From Physcomitrium patens (Eukaryota; Streptophyta; Bryopsida; Funariales; Funariaceae): a stretch of DNA of 64,000 nt. Below the pieces are notes generated by a model. The model had not been told where the DNA came from, made no database searches, and saw only the letters and a list, made by a program, of their open reading frames with translations. Every line of letters begins with the position of its first letter. The first letter of the stretch is position 1. Of this stretch, positions 1-11,967 are shown piece after piece. The stretch is from assembly GCF_000002425.4 (NCBI RefSeq), contig NC_037260.1, positions 8,340,730 through 8,404,729 on the forward strand, in the 5' to 3' direction. The position numbers and the translations under genes are program-made.

Positions 1-1091
1 TCCTACTTCACCAGTTCGTGCTTGTTCCACGTCTCCCCGGTCTCACAAATGACGCGCACAATCATAAACTTCCGCATAACTAAATCCGCTCTCTAGCTAC
101 GCGATTCAGAAACCACCGGTGATGTTCTCTTCTCCTGCTCAAAAGAATCAAGGACGAATAAAATCATTTGAATAGCCAATTTCAAACTCAACAAACAGCA
201 CCGCGCTGTATTTGAATTCAAATATCTGCCCGCCGGGATACTGACGCGGGAGCTGGAGCGGACGACGGAAACTCCTTACATTGATTCAAATAAAATCGTG
301 AAGAATGGGTTTCCTCGTATTAGTGCTTTATTCTCATCCATCGTCCTCAACAGCCACATGTGAATTGCTATAACTTTGGCTGCTTGACCCATTGACAATT
401 TGTGTATCCCCATCTCCGAAGCCATTACAGTCTGTATTAGAATCTTGTACGTAAAATTCTCTCGCTTCTACGCGAGGAGCGCAATCAAGACCGTTCCCGA
501 TTTCAGCATCTTGTCTTCTTGCAAGGTTGTGGTGGAATCAGCGTTTTCTTGGTTGATTTGTTTGAGGATGTGTGAATTATCAGCCGAGTTTTGAGATGCC
601 CTTTGTGTGTTTTTAAACATATTTAAAGGAACATGATCCCTCCAATCTCTCTGCAGAAGACCAATGTGAAAGTGATGATCGTCTCCGTGAGCTGTGCGGC
701 TTTGAGTGCAGGGCAGCATGCAACCTCGTTGTACCTCTGAGGATACACGAAGATTACGAGTTTCTTTGTCTCGATACTATTGATTTGTTTTATGTATAGG
801 CGATGGATGTTTCCAACATCCCCCACTCACTAATGCCCTCGACAAATTTCCCGCTACTCGGGGCATCACTCGGTGTCAAGAGAGCGCCTTCATGATCACA
901 AACAGCAGGTGAGAGCGATTCCTAACCTCCGACTAAACCATCGAATACGTACCCATAAGTTGTAGCCCTGAGGATAGAAGTGCAATTCTAAGGCGCCGGA
1001 AACTCTTGCTCTAAAACTGTTGGCATTATTCATCCAACATTCATCCACATAGGATTAGGTTTCAGCAAGTGGCACCGTAGTCCATCCTCGC
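1..1091. other. Left-edge region without a recognised gene
   Basis: This stretch has moderate GC in its first 1 kb. Short open frames occur (for example 468-719 minus) but none shows a domain, conserved motif or splice structure I can defend. Toward its right end the repeated ATCCA/TTCATCCA words begin that recur in the dispersed repeats of this window. It may hold the end of a gene lying to the left; I see no proof. Confidence 0.3.
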
Positions 1092-1234
1092 TGTTAGGAT
1101 TCCATCCATGCCCGACGGATGGCACATGTTAGTTTATTTGTCATCCAGTTCACATATTACTTAAAGCATATGTATTTTTTTTTATTAACACAAGCAAATA
1201 TAGTGCCAAAGTGCACCAAGTTTAATTTCTAACA
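1092..1234 (+). repeat. 5' LTR of a decayed Ty1/copia element
   Basis: The segment begins TGTTAG and ends CTAACA, the inverted termini usual for copia LTRs. It is followed at once by TGATATCAAAGC, which resembles the initiator-Met tRNA primer site TGGTATCAGAGC. A copia-type gag start follows 150 bases later. I did not find the matching 3' LTR, so the left boundary rests on the termini alone. Confidence 0.55.
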
Positions 1235-1766
1235 TGATATCAAAGCTATGATATTGAGAGAATATTGTAGAGTTCTTCTTTGGCAACTTGAATAGGCAAA
1301 GTCATTCAAGGAGAGAAAAGAAAGGTTGTTCTTACTTCTTTATTATTTATTCTTTCTTGTATTTATACGTTTAGAGTGTAGAAACATGGATCCACTTGTA
1401 AGAGACATAACAGATTCTATGAAGTTAGAAGGAGCTTTGAACTACAGACTATGGAGCTACAAAGTTCAAATGATTTTAATATAAGAAAACTTGTGGAGAT
1501 TGATAGAAATAATCCCATTCTTTGCTGATAATTCTAAAGAGTCTATAACATCTTCAAATGCTATAGCTACAAATAGAGAGCTTGCCTTGAGAAAAAAACT
1601 ATACCCAATTTTCTTACTAGAAAAGAAGGATTTAGATGAATATTTGCAAGAAATCAATTTATTGCTTAATCAATTAGACAAAATAAGAATTATTGTTTGT
1701 AATAAAGACATTGTTGCTCTAACCTTAAACAATATATCAAGCAGTTGGTCGATTTTTAAGCAAATT

Positions 1767-1767
<1 letters not shown>

Positions 1768-1799
<32 letters not shown>
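1768..1799 (+). repeat. Poly(A) tract, 32 A
   Basis: An uninterrupted run of A interrupts the gag-like frame of the copia remnant. Runs of similar length recur at 29,477, 36,727 and 52,624. Confidence 0.9.
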
Positions 1800-1801
<2 letters not shown>

Positions 1802-2759
1802 ATATTATCGACCTTTCTCAAATTAGAAGGATTACTTTTATAAGAAGAAGTTTGTCATCAAGTTGAAAAAAATAGAGATAATAAAGAAGAAATATTATAT
1901 GCAAAAAGAAATTTTCACAACACTATATCCAAAAAATAAAGTTATAATCAAAATTTTAGAGATTATTTTCTTAAACATCATCTTTAAAGAAGAGAATATA
2001 ATCCTCATCCATCTATAAAAAATAACAATATAAGCAAGTTAGAAAGTAGATCAAAATACACTATCACTTGCCACAAATATAATAAACTTGGTCATTTTGC
2101 TTAAGCATAAGATATGAAGATATTAAAAAGTAAAATAGAACAACTACAACTACAACTATAACTATTTAGATTAATAAATAAACAGTTATATCAATAGAAG
2201 ATGATAAAGAAGAACACTCAATGGATCTATCAATTGAAGCTATTATGAATGCATATTTTAATGCATTTGATTCCAACAATACATGGTTCTTAGATTTTGG
2301 AGCCAACTTATATGTAATTAAAAATAAACAATTAATTATAAAATTTGAAGAATAAAATATTTCTAATATAAGAATAATTGGAGAGCAAACTCTCTTTATA
2401 TTTGGACAAAGAAGTGTATCCATTGAAATTTTTTTTGAAAAAATAAAAGAAATCAAAATTTTCTTTATGTTTCTTGTATGAAAATAGATTTACTATCTAT
2501 TGAATTTTTTTTTGATTTGGAATATGCTATATTATTCAATGCTACATCATGTTATATATTTCACAAAGATAATTTTAAAAATATTTATATATAAATAAAT
2601 TGAATGAGAGTTAAGTTTTATAATGTGAAAAAGAAAGTAATTTAGTGTTGCTACTTCATGTGATTTAGTGTTGATGATTTTAAACTAAAAGAAAGTAATT
2701 TAGTGTTGATGATTGTAAACTAAAAGAAAGTAATTTAGTGTTGATGATTGTAAACGAAA

Positions 2760-3180
2760 ATTAATCTCTACAAGTTTGATGTCTATCTCAATTCATAATG
2801 ATTTAGTTATCTAATAATTCTAATAACTTCCAATTATTATTTAACTAGTATTCAATAAATCTTATAACTTCTCAATTGTGAATTAAATAAATTCTTCTAG
2901 TAGGTAATATATTTTAATTCACAACTATTAATTAACTTACAAATTGATTACGTAAAATATACATCTATTTTTTTTTATTAAAATCCTTGATTTTCTAACT
3001 AGTTAAATTTCACATTTAGACATCTATAACAATAATACAATCCACTTAACAACACAAAAATCCTATATACTTCAAAAAAAATTATAATATATATATATAT
3101 ATATATATATTATTTTAAATTAATATTCATCTAAATTTAATTCTCTCATCTGCCTATACGTTCATCCACTCTAGAAATTT
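2760..3180 (-). repeat. Dispersed AT-rich repeat D, copy 1
   Basis: On the minus strand this copy shares blocks with three other places in the window: an AATTAGAA/CTTCCAA-type block and, at the other end, a run of short GGATGA-like words (seen here as CATC/ATCC near 3125-3170). It is the most decayed copy, with edges approximate. It may be LTR-derived. Confidence 0.4.
3083..3113. repeat. (AT)n microsatellite
   Basis: Alternating AT dinucleotides in an AT-rich retroelement background. Confidence 0.85.
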
Positions 3181-3560
3181 TTACTAAATTTATTGATGAC
3201 AAGCTTAAATGGAGGTAGTGAATATAGAGCAGCTATGGCTCTAGGTCTAATTTTTATCTCAAAGAATATAGCACCTAAGTAGAATTTGAGGTAATCTTAT
3301 ACTTGGTAGTATAGCACATGAATGATTGGAACAACTACAATAGTTTTCGTATTCTATTTCTATAAATGTAAAAATAAGTAGTCCCTATAATACAAGTGCA
3401 TTACCTAATTCACTGAGAAATGGCTATAATCTAGAAATCACTATATATTTTTTGAAGGTTCTTTTAACAAAAATTCCACATAAGTGTAACAATTCCTATT
3501 CCTTTCTTTTCTTTTCTTAGATACATAATAATTTTAACTTTACATATAGCCACTAACTTT

Positions 3561-4145
3561 AGCTCAGGTTGATGACATTCTTCAATAGAAAGCAAAATGG
3601 GATGATATTGACTAGTTACTTAAAAGATAATTAGAACAAAATATTGTTGAAGCAATGACTATTGTACTAATTAAATATAAAAATCAATAAATGCTCCATT
3701 AGCTAAATGCTCCCTCTTGTCATTCTTGGATACAAGTCATCTAAATATGTAACTACTAAGCATCATCCTTGATTATTTGTCACTCTACTAAATTTAGTGC
3801 TCTTGACCAACTATTAACCATTGATCTACTCAATGTTCCATTTTGTCCTTGGAAGTAAGGTCGCTTGACCTTACAAATGTAGTATCCAAGCAATGTAGAC
3901 AAAGGCACATAATTCTTATTAAGTTGATGCTCTATTTAATAAATAAATAAATAAATAAATTAATTAATTAATTAACAATCATAATGTGCAATCTTCAAAT
4001 AGAAACCCAATCAAAGAAGAAGCACCAGTACTATTGTTTTATTCTGATATTTAGAGTCTACTAACTAGCCTTGCTACTTCCACTTCAATAACATCAGCTT
4101 TAGTAGGTACAAGTCTTTACAACACCAAAAGAATCGAAGAAAGAA

Positions 4146-4192
<47 letters not shown>

Positions 4193-4789
4193 CATCCAAT
4201 TATTGTTCTACCTTTGGCAAACAACCACCACTAAAGATTCATATTGTAACCAAGGCAATGAAATAATATGCCTTCTATACTATGCTCTACTATCACTTTG
4301 ATGTTTCTACAGCTTTAAAATACAATAATAAGGGGAAAAAAAGATAACTAAACCATGTTGATTACTACTACACTTACTAGATCTATTGTTCTATTCTTTG
4401 GCTCGATGACTAGGTGCTCACAAGTACCATCAATCACAGTGGAGCACTAATAGCAAAAGTCTACAAAAAGCAAAGAGAAGCAAAAATAAAAGAGAGAGAG
4501 AAGTAGAAACTATTATTAGTAAATAAGTCTAGCAAGTTTTAATAGAACAATGTGATCCGACAATGGAAAGAATGGCATGGTCAAAGAGAATTGATGCAAC
4601 CACACAAAGAAGAGATACTACAAAAAGACAAGATCATCGTCAATATTGTCACTTTGAAATAGTACCCATACACACAAGATACTAGACATAAGAACTAGAT
4701 ATATCAACTAGATATAAGAATTTTAATATATCCTTATGACTTTCCACTACCAGATACATGATATCCTTAGTTGTAATAAACTCAATATA
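3561..4789. other. AT-rich intergenic region, no gene seen
   Basis: This holds low-complexity AT DNA with two microsatellites: a TAAA/TTAA run at about 3937-3976 and an (AT)n run at about 4152-4189. Fragments may be retroelement debris, but I see no readable domain. Confidence 0.5.
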
Positions 4790-5275
4790 AACTAAAATAA
4801 ACTCCTACTAGTTGGAAGTCTAATCTAGTTTATAACAATCTAATTAATTAAATGTTCTAATAATATTCTATTAGCATTTGATTTTTGTCCAATAAATCCT
4901 ATAACCTTCTAATTGTGAGCTAAAATAAATCATTCTAACAAGAAATTTATTTAAAGTCACAATTGCTAATTAACTTTTAAATTAATTACCTAAATGCTAT
5001 TGCTTAATTTTTTTCTTAAAACATTTAAGCTTTTTAAATAATTAAATGGTAGTCTCACATTACAACACTACAAAGCAACCAACAAAAAATACTACGAAAA
5101 CACATCCTCTTTGAAAGGAATTTTTATATGATTTTTATGATTTAATATAATTTTTTATTTCTATTGAATTGTCTAGTAATAAAAACTCATCTAAGATTAT
5201 CATCCAAGACAAATTCTCATCCACAAATGAATTTCTCATCTGCAAATGTGAATTCATCCACTTAAACCAATTTCC
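4790..5275 (-). repeat. Dispersed AT-rich repeat D, copy 2
   Basis: Plus-strand text AGTTGGAAGTCTAATCTAG near 4813 is the reverse complement of a block also present at 22,330 and 40,690. The far end (5165-5270) is a run of CATCC/TCATC words, the complement of the GGATGA run at 21,800-21,900. It abuts a GC-rich island, as does the copy at 21,790. Confidence 0.5.
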
Positions 5276-5279
5276 ATTC

Positions 5280-6655
5280 ACCAAATTGCATCCAAATAGT
5301 TTGTCCAATTATAACATGACCCGAAATTAACTTCACTTTTTGGAGCTCGTACAAAAATTATTCGAATGCAGGTCGACGATGTGCCACCACGGACTCCGAC
5401 ACCTCTTCGAGCAACAGTCGCAGTAGGTCGTAGCTCTAAGGAAGAGGCTTCCTGCGTTTCCTTGGATTGTGCTTCTGTTCTTGTGTTTTGCAAGTTCGAA
5501 AAGGGTGAGGTCTCCAATGCCAATTAATCACACTGTTGATTCAGCTTGGGTCCTGCTAAACCCTCTACCACCTCATACCTAAATCACCATGCACCACCTA
5601 CTTCTATCTCTACACAAAATTATACTTAAACTTAATTCTGAACAATTGCAACACGGAAAGTCTACGTCGGTGCAGAATCTGATCCAAGGGTAGGCCGCTG
5701 CAGCGCTCGATGACGTGAGATTTTTTGCCCTTCTCCTCTTTTGCTGACTTAATGTCGATTGCTAATCTCGACTGTGAAGTGGCAAGATGCGGTGCTTGTG
5801 CTACTTCTTGCACGGCTGCTAGACTACAGGTTACCATAATTTGAGATTCTAGCGAAATCGCATGGATACTCTGATAGAGATAAGATGGGGCAAGGGTTGC
5901 AACGGGAACTAGCTCCTGATCATCATACCGATTTTCCTTTCTATTATGTGAATTTCCACATCCAGTCGTCGTTCGGAGAAAAATGCTGCCGTAACACGAG
6001 ATGAAGGTGACGCTGCTCGAAGTGCTGAATTCAATAAAGGAGACGATCGAGGTAATACTTTCAGCAAAGTGAGGACAAGTCGGCAGAAGTCCACGTAAAC
6101 GTAAAGAAGACCAGATAGCGAGGGTCGACGACATGGGATCCTCAACACCTATATTAGCTCAAGGAGAAATTTTAATAATTTTGCTGTCCACACCACCAGA
6201 CCTGGTTCTCGCTAGAGACATAATCCTCAGGTTGCCTCGGCACAACTTAGCCTTCAGCTATAAGCACAGCTCAGGTCACCTCAGATCAGCTCAACTCCAC
6301 TTGGGGGCTGATTGCTCAACATTAGCAAGGAAGAGACACAGACGAGCTTGCTACCGAGCCACTCTGCCCGACACACAAAGCGAATATGAAACAAAAAGAG
6401 GGAACAACAACGCCGTCGTAGCTCCAGTCGCCACGAGATCGAATGTCGTCGACAAGGAGATCAACACACAGAACACGGCTCAGCCTTGACCACCGCAATA
6501 ATGACCGTAGGAAGAAAAGAAATACAGCGATACAAGATCATTGCACGACAGCGATGAGAGGACAAACTACACACCTCCTGCATCGCATCAAGGAGGAAAA
6601 AACGACACGGGTTTTCCTAGTTCCGCTCTTCGCAACTGAACATAAAAAATAAAAA
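5280..6655. other. GC-rich island without a recognised gene
   Basis: GC rises sharply against the AT-rich flanks. Several 60-174 codon frames overlap on both strands (for example 5610-6134 minus and 6133-6489 plus), which is what GC-rich DNA produces by chance. None has a recognisable domain. Its place between AT-rich repeats suggests it is part of a long repeat or element leader. Confidence 0.4.
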
Positions 6656-6657
6656 AA

Positions 6658-7020
6658 AACTCGGGGTCCAGCCGGACCCCTATTGCGGTCGACCCCTCAA
6701 CAATGGCAGTGACACATCCGGCCACTATTTTGCTAACTCTATTTTGCTTACATTTAGTTTTTTTCACCTAATCTTTCACAACTTGTAACTTGATTTGGTG
6801 ACTCACACTTGGCTCAAACTTCCGCTCTCCATCAATGCAACTCCATTAAAAAACTCCAAATTCAAAACACAGACAAATAAGAAGCTATGAGCAGAAGGAA
6901 GCCGCTTCATCAAATTCGAAGCTCCAAAACTCCACAAAGAAAAGTAAAAAAAAGAAAGTAAAAAGTTTAGGGTCCAACTAGACCTCTATAGCAGTAGCTC
7001 GTGACAACAACGGAAGTGGT
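6658..7020. repeat. Imperfect direct repeat carrying a short palindrome
   Basis: Two blocks about 306 bases apart share the order A-run, a GGGTCC...GACC palindrome, and a downstream AACAACGGAAGTG-like stretch. In the first block the arms GGGGTCC (6663-6669) and GGACCCC (6674-6680) pair perfectly around a 4-base loop. In the second (6969-6986) the arms have decayed by C-to-T type changes. Confidence 0.5.
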
Positions 7021-7194
7021 TACTATGCCCAAAGTCTATAACCAGCTACCCTATATTTAGATGACGAGATCCTTTGTAAATTAATAACCAACTAACTTGT
7101 ATCTTTATTGTATGTAGTATAGTGCTTGATCTATATCCTTCAAAACCTCCCTCTTTTACCAAGACCCTCTTACTAAGATTCATCACCTATAGCC

Positions 7195-7292
7195 TTTTGC
7201 TTCTATGAGTCTCAAACAATAAAGAAGTGTTTGGAACTGCACTTACCTTCTTCTTAACTTTTTCATTTTTATAATCATTGGAATAGTTTCCC
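7195..7292 (-). pseudogene. E0 gag fragment, C-terminal piece after the E2 insertion
   Basis: On the minus strand the frame continues directly from the E0 zinc-knuckle fragment that ends at 12,265, once the E2 element is skipped. It reads NYSNDYKNEKVKKK and runs to a stop near 7200. The expected His and final Cys of the knuckle are replaced by Asn and Tyr. No E0 pol is visible further left. Confidence 0.5.
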
Positions 7293-7589
7293 TGTCACGA
7301 ACACAAAAATACAGGCTCGAGATCTAACAAGAAGTTCAAAAAGAACTGGCAAGAACTAGATTAATCAGATGAATACAAGAACAACACCAGAGAGGTGAGC
7401 TAGAGCTCCAAGAGATATGTTGTCGAGACTGAAGAACTCTTCAGCCTCGATTCCAATATATACTCCTATTTAGGAAGCTTTTGAAGTAACTTCTACCAAC
7501 TAGGAAGCTTCTAAAAGGTTCCAGAGACTTACTTCTAGAAGATTTTAGAAACTTGTCTCTAGAAGGTTTTAAGGACTATATCCCTAACA
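7293..7589 (-). repeat. E2 3' LTR
   Basis: It starts TGTCACGA and ends CCTAACA on the plus strand. The purine-rich GGAGGGGGTGA just inside (7590-7602, minus sense) is the polypurine tract. A TATA box (minus sense TATATATT, 7462-7455) lies 32 bases upstream of the predicted RNA start at 7430. Confidence 0.9.
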
Positions 7590-7639
7590 TCACCCCCTCC
7601 TTTAGCTTCGAGGTCTCTGAGAAGCAATATTGTTGTTAA

Positions 7640-7795
7640 TCAATACCAATACAAGAAAATGAAGATCTGTCACATAAAGTCTGCTATGAACTCCAATTAT
7701 TGTTCAAGAGGCAAGTGGTTCATCGACCCTTGAAGCCAACGGTAGTGGCCCACTCCTTCAACTTTTGACCAAGCATGAACTTCCGTGTCCTCATT
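7640..7795 (-). pseudogene. E2 third-ORF remnant
   Basis: Between the chromodomain and the polypurine tract a minus-strand frame reads WSKVEGVGHYRWLQG and then an EQ-stop. E1's intact third ORF has WSSRPGMGHYRWLRG at the same place. The shared core is GHYRWL-G. Stops and lost upstream sequence mark it as dead. Confidence 0.7.
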
Positions 7796-7864
7796 AAGTA
7801 AGCTTTAGAAGAAAGCTATTGTTGAACTGGCTTAGGTTTATGAGGATGTTGTTGATAAAACTCT

Positions 7865-10767
7865 TATACCGTTTGCGACGCATTGGTAAGATTTTCAGCT
7901 GGCTCCCATGTTCACTCATTAATGTCCTAGCCGCACCAATGAATAAGATACTCCAACTTACCCCACCTTCGCCATGAATCTAGCACCTTTTTAACCTCGT
8001 ATTCTTCATGGTTCTCGATCTCAATACTAGGTGGTGGACATTGCACTCTTCCAGAAAAAGACGACTCTCGATAAGGCTCCAACAGAGAAACATGAAAGAC
8101 TGGATGTATCTTCATAGAAGCCGATAATTCCAGACAGTACGCCACTGGATTGATTTGCTTCTAGATGATAAATGGTCCAAATCTTCGATAGTCCAACTTA
8201 TCACATGGTCGCTTGGTCTTGATATTCCATCAAAGAAGCCATGCTTTATCTCCAATTTTGAAAGTAGGTGCTTGATTCTGAAATCTATCTGTAGACGCCT
8301 TGTAGGATTCTTGAGCGGATTGTAATTGAAGCTTCAACATATTTTGAAGCTCTGATAGTTGTTTCACAAATCCTTCAGTTGCTGGATTGTTGTTTGTTGA
8401 TGGACTCAATAAATCAAGCTTCGGATGATACCTATAGTTGGAAAAGAATGGTGTGTATTGAGTCGACGCATAGAGGGTGTTGTTATATGCAAACTCGGCT
8501 AGCGACAGATATGTGGTCCAATCATCTTGCTAATAGTTGATGCTGCATCATAAGTATTGTTCCAAGACTTGGTTCTCCCGTTCCATTTGGGCGTCAATTT
8601 GAGGATGAAAAGTCGAAGAAAGCTTGATATCCACATTCAATATCTCAAAGAGAGATCTCCAAAACTTTGATACGAATTGGGTTCCTCGATCTGATACGAT
8701 ATCATCTGGTAGTCCATGATATCGATACACATTATTGAGAAAGAGCCTTGATGTGACTTCACTAGACGATGTCTTCTTGCAAGGGACAAAGTGCGCCATC
8801 TTTGTAAGCCAATCTACCACGACAAAAATGCTGTCAAATGAGTTCGATGATGGCAGGTCCGTGATGAAGTCCATGGAAACTGAAGACCATGGTCGACGTA
8901 AAATCGGCAATGGCTGTATGAGTCCATAAGGGCGATGCCGAGGATTCTTGGATCTTGAACAGATGTCGCAGGAGAGGACAAAATCTTTCACATCCTTCCA
9001 CATTTGGGGCCACCAAAAATCTCGAGAAATAAGCTCCAAGGTCTTGTTGAATCCAAAATGTCCCACAGTTGAAAAATCGTGGTGAGATTGAAGAACTTGG
9101 AGTCGTGCTGGTCCTTTTGGGATATACAATCGCTTCTCAAAGTATAAAAGATCTCCCTCCACCTTGAACTTGTCGTCATTGGTACTATGCTTAATATCAA
9201 TGGCTACTGAATCTTCAATGGTCACGGCACGTACTTGATTCAGGAAGTCAGCATCAATTGGCATAATAGTAGCACAAAGCTGAAATTGCTCTGGCTACAA
9301 CAATGTTGTATATTGTTGATTAAACGCTGCTTCTCCAGCCTTTGGTACAAGATACGATCTCCTCGATAAGGCATCAGATAGTTCTTGCTGCTTTCTAAGT
9401 CGATAAGTGATAACAAAATCGAACCTAGATAGCAATATACTCCATCGAGCTTGACGTCGATTTAGAACTCGAGCCAACATGAAATACTCCAAATTCTTAT
9501 GATCTGTGTATACGGTCACTGGGTGTGCAGCTCCTTCAAAAAAGTAACGCCATTCTTGGAAAGAATCCACTATAGGAAGAAGTTCCTTATCGTGGATCTC
9601 ATAATTGATTTCAGCAGCAGAGAACTTTCGTGAATAGAATGCAACCGGATGGAGCTTCTTGTCTTCTCCCATTTGTGAAAGTACAGCTCCCAAAGCAAAA
9701 TCCGAAGCATCAGTTTCCAAATAAAAGGCCTTTGTAAAGTCTGGATGTACCAAGATTGGAGCCGTAATAAATGCGGTCTTCAGGTCTTGAAATACCTTCT
9801 CCGCTAGAGGTCTCCATTCCAGCTTATCCTTGCATGTCAATCGAGTGAGAGGAGCAACAACTTGAGAGTAATTCTTGATGAAGATCTGATAGAAGTTGGC
9901 AAAACCAAGAAAGCATTGTACGTCTCTAACCGTCTTCAGAACCTCCGAGGACACAATTGCTTCCACCTTCTTGGGGTCCATCTTCAAGCCTTCCGTAGTC
10001 ACAAAGAATCCCAGAAACTCCATCTCTATTTGGTGAAATAAATCGTCAAGGTGCTCTCGGAAAATGTCATTCATCATATGTTGAAAGACCGTTGGAGCAT
10101 TGATAAGACCAAAGGGCATGACATTATACTCAAAATGGCCATACCTTGTACGGAACGCTGTCTTCCACTCATTTCCTTCCTTAATTCGTACGAGGTTGTA
10201 AGCTCCCCTTAGATCAATTTTTGTAAAGATCCTTGCACGTCCAAGTTGTTCTAAGAGACCAAAAATCAAGAGTAACGGATAACGATTCTTCTTTGTTACC
10301 TTGTTGAGGCCTCGATAGTCCACGCACATCTGCAACGAGCCATCTTTCTTCTTCACAAATAAGATAGGTACTCCAGTTGATGATTTTAAATGATGGATGA
10401 AGTTCTTGGCTAGATTCTCGTCAATGTACCTTTGTAATTCTACCAACTCCGTCTGCGATAGATTGTAGATTGGGCCAAAAGGCGGTTGTGCTCCTTCTCG
10501 CAAGTCTATGGTGCAATCATATGGTCAGTGTTCCGGTAGCATGTCGACATTCTTCTTTTGAAACACGTCTTTAAAATCCTTATATTGCTCAGGTATACTT
10601 GCTATCGAGATCTTCTCCTCGGTAGTTGGAGCCGCATAAATGACAAACGGTGTGCCTTCCTTGGATGATCTTGTAAACGCTCTTGCTCCAATGAATAAAG
10701 ATTTTTCTATTCGGGGTTTTCTACTAGGCTTGTTCTTGAGTGGTATTGTGGAAAAGGTCATCTTCAC
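7865..10767 (-). pseudogene. E2 pol: reverse transcriptase, RNase H, integrase, chromodomain
   Basis: The order is normal. Reverse transcriptase and RNase H occupy 9295-10,503; integrase 8548-9264 holds the HHCC region and [10 protein letters not shown] decayed stretch leads to a chromodomain-like end near 7927-8145 (LEYLIHWCG). At about 10,060-10,020 the RT frame jumps from FREHLDD straight to LFHQIEMEFLG: compared with E1 this in-frame deletion of roughly 43 residues removes the YLDD catalytic box. Upstream, the protease with its DSGA site is missing between the gag knuckle and about 10,767. Single in-frame stops also separate RNase H from integrase (near 9292) and interrupt the C-terminal part. 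Confidence 0.85.
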
Positions 10768-11687
10768 CGCAATACAAGCATAGACCTTCCTCCATGCACC
10801 GCTTTTTTTCTTCTAGAATAAGGGATTTGACACGTACCGCATCAATTTGTATGTCTTCTACCTCTGAATGTGAATTCATGCTGCTTGCCGACATAGTTGG
10901 GGCATGGCGAACCATATGTTGTCTTAAACGTTGGTCTTGGCGACGTTGGAATAGGCGATTTCTTACACTTCACAACTTAACTAATAGCTTTGTTGAGCGT
11001 TTGCGGATCAGGAAGAGTTAATAGTAAATCCTTCACATCGTCCCTTAAACCCCAATAGAATTGACTCATCAACGCTTCTTCGTCCCAATTGATGTCGCAT
11101 ACTAATTGCCTGAAGTCCGATGCATAGACTGATGTAGAGCGCATCTCTTGTTGTAGTGACCGGATCCTTGTTGTAGCCCATCAAACCTTGTCGTGTTCAC
11201 CAAATGCTTCCGCAAACGCCTCCAAAAAGGTTTCAAAGTTTTTTAGTATGGACGATCGTTTCTGAAACAAAAGAGCAAATCATGATAGAGCTTACCCTAT
11301 AAGTAAGGTTCCAACAAGCCCAACACGTGACTCCTCCGTTGGATAGCGTTCGGGCTGTAAAACTGTTATCAACCTGATTTGATTGACGAATCCTCGAAAC
11401 TTGGAATGCGTACCATCGAACTTGTCCGGAAGGCTAACTTGGGGCTCTTTATGTTGTAGAACCAGCGGTGCTTGTCGAACTTGAGGCAAAGTTGCTTCTC
11501 CCAGTACAGAAGTTTGAAGCTGGTGCAATCTAGATTATGCCATCCCAGATGCTCCATCATTATGAAGCCTTGCCACGACTCCTTCAATCTCTGCAGTTCT
11601 TTGCGATAACGTAGCGAGGGCATTCATGATAGCATCCAACTTAGACTCTGAACTTTCCAACATACTAATGTCTTGGCCTCCGGCCAT
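10740..11687 (-). pseudogene. E2 gag
   Basis: The ATG at 11,687 (MAGGQD) begins a capsid protein homologous to E1 gag, sharing PDKFDGTHSKFRGFVNQ with its PEKFDGTRSKFRGFINQ. Stops occur after VARLHNDGASGMA, in LLIG-stop-ALS and beyond. A zinc knuckle start, CLYCGE, survives near 10,790, after which the frame runs into the deletion that removed the protease. Confidence 0.8.
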
Positions 11688-11731
11688 TCTAAGAGAAGGA
11701 CAGAAATGATTCTACAAGAAGACAATATCGA

Positions 11732-11761
11732 TTTAGAGGAGGGTACTCCGCAACCTCTAAA
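11732..11761 (-). ncRNA. E2 leader RNA hairpin, second copy
   Basis: The arms TTTAGAGG and CCTCTAAA form 8 pairs around a 14-base loop. It lies just upstream of gag and duplicates the hairpin at 11,846. The loop has one change relative to that copy (GGAGTACCC for GGATTACCC in sense orientation), while both arms are unchanged. Confidence 0.55.
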
Positions 11762-11845
11762 ATGCCTTAAGAGCTTCAAGAAAAGGGGTAATCCACTCTC
11801 TCCAAGAAGAATAAGACTTCAATATTGTAACAAAGGAAGTATCAG

Positions 11846-11875
11846 TTTAGAGGAGGGTAATCCGCAACCTCTAAA
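11846..11875 (-). ncRNA. E2 leader RNA hairpin, first copy
   Basis: The arms TTTAGAGG and CCTCTAAA pair perfectly around a 14-base loop containing GGATTACCC. The same loop with a partly different but still pairing stem lies in the leaders of E1 (18,700-18,727) and E3 (38,346-38,373). Confidence 0.6.
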
Positions 11876-11954
11876 ATGCTAATACACTTCCTTGCAAAGG
11901 GATAATCCACATTCTAACGAGGAAGAAACTAGCTCTGATATCTGAGGTGAGTGA

Positions 11955-11965
11955 AGTCTCGACAA
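11955..11965 (-). promoter_or_regulatory. E2 candidate self-priming site
   Basis: In minus (sense) orientation the 11 bases TTGTCGAGACT start 2 bases after the 5' LTR. They are perfectly complementary to AGTCTCGACAA inside the LTR (plus 12,095-12,105), which lies 31-32 bases downstream of the TATA position. Pairing stops on both sides, giving exactly 11 pairs. A tRNA-Met-like motif ATATCAGAGC lies farther inside at 11,932-11,941. Confidence 0.75.
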
Positions 11966-11967
11966 AC

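Larger units (their letters stand above)
1235..3560 (+). pseudogene. Ty1/copia polyprotein remnant
   Basis: A gag start lies at 1386 (MDPLVRDITDSMKLEG, then NYRLWSYKVQM), typical of the copia capsid N-terminus. After an in-frame stop the gag-like frame runs on from about 1491 to the poly(A) tract at 1768. Near 3200-3280 a fragment reads GGSEYRAMAL, the copia RNase H signature. The protease, integrase and most of the reverse transcriptase between them are deleted or unreadable: the distance is only about 1.5 kb where about 3 kb is expected. Dense stops and AT enrichment show it is dead. The 3' limit is approximate. Confidence 0.6.

Noticed and set aside
3083-3113. Tandem AT, TAAA and TTA runs as a CRISPR array or origin
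   Set aside because: They are simple microsatellites without spacers, in a eukaryotic genome.
5610-6134. 174-codon minus frame in the GC-rich island as a gene
   Set aside because: It overlaps other frames on both strands, has no recognisable domain, and is explained by the high GC of the island.
8735-8929. Plus-strand frames within E2 and E1 pol, such as 8735-8929 and 14,545-14,820
   Set aside because: They are shadows of the minus-strand pol frame.
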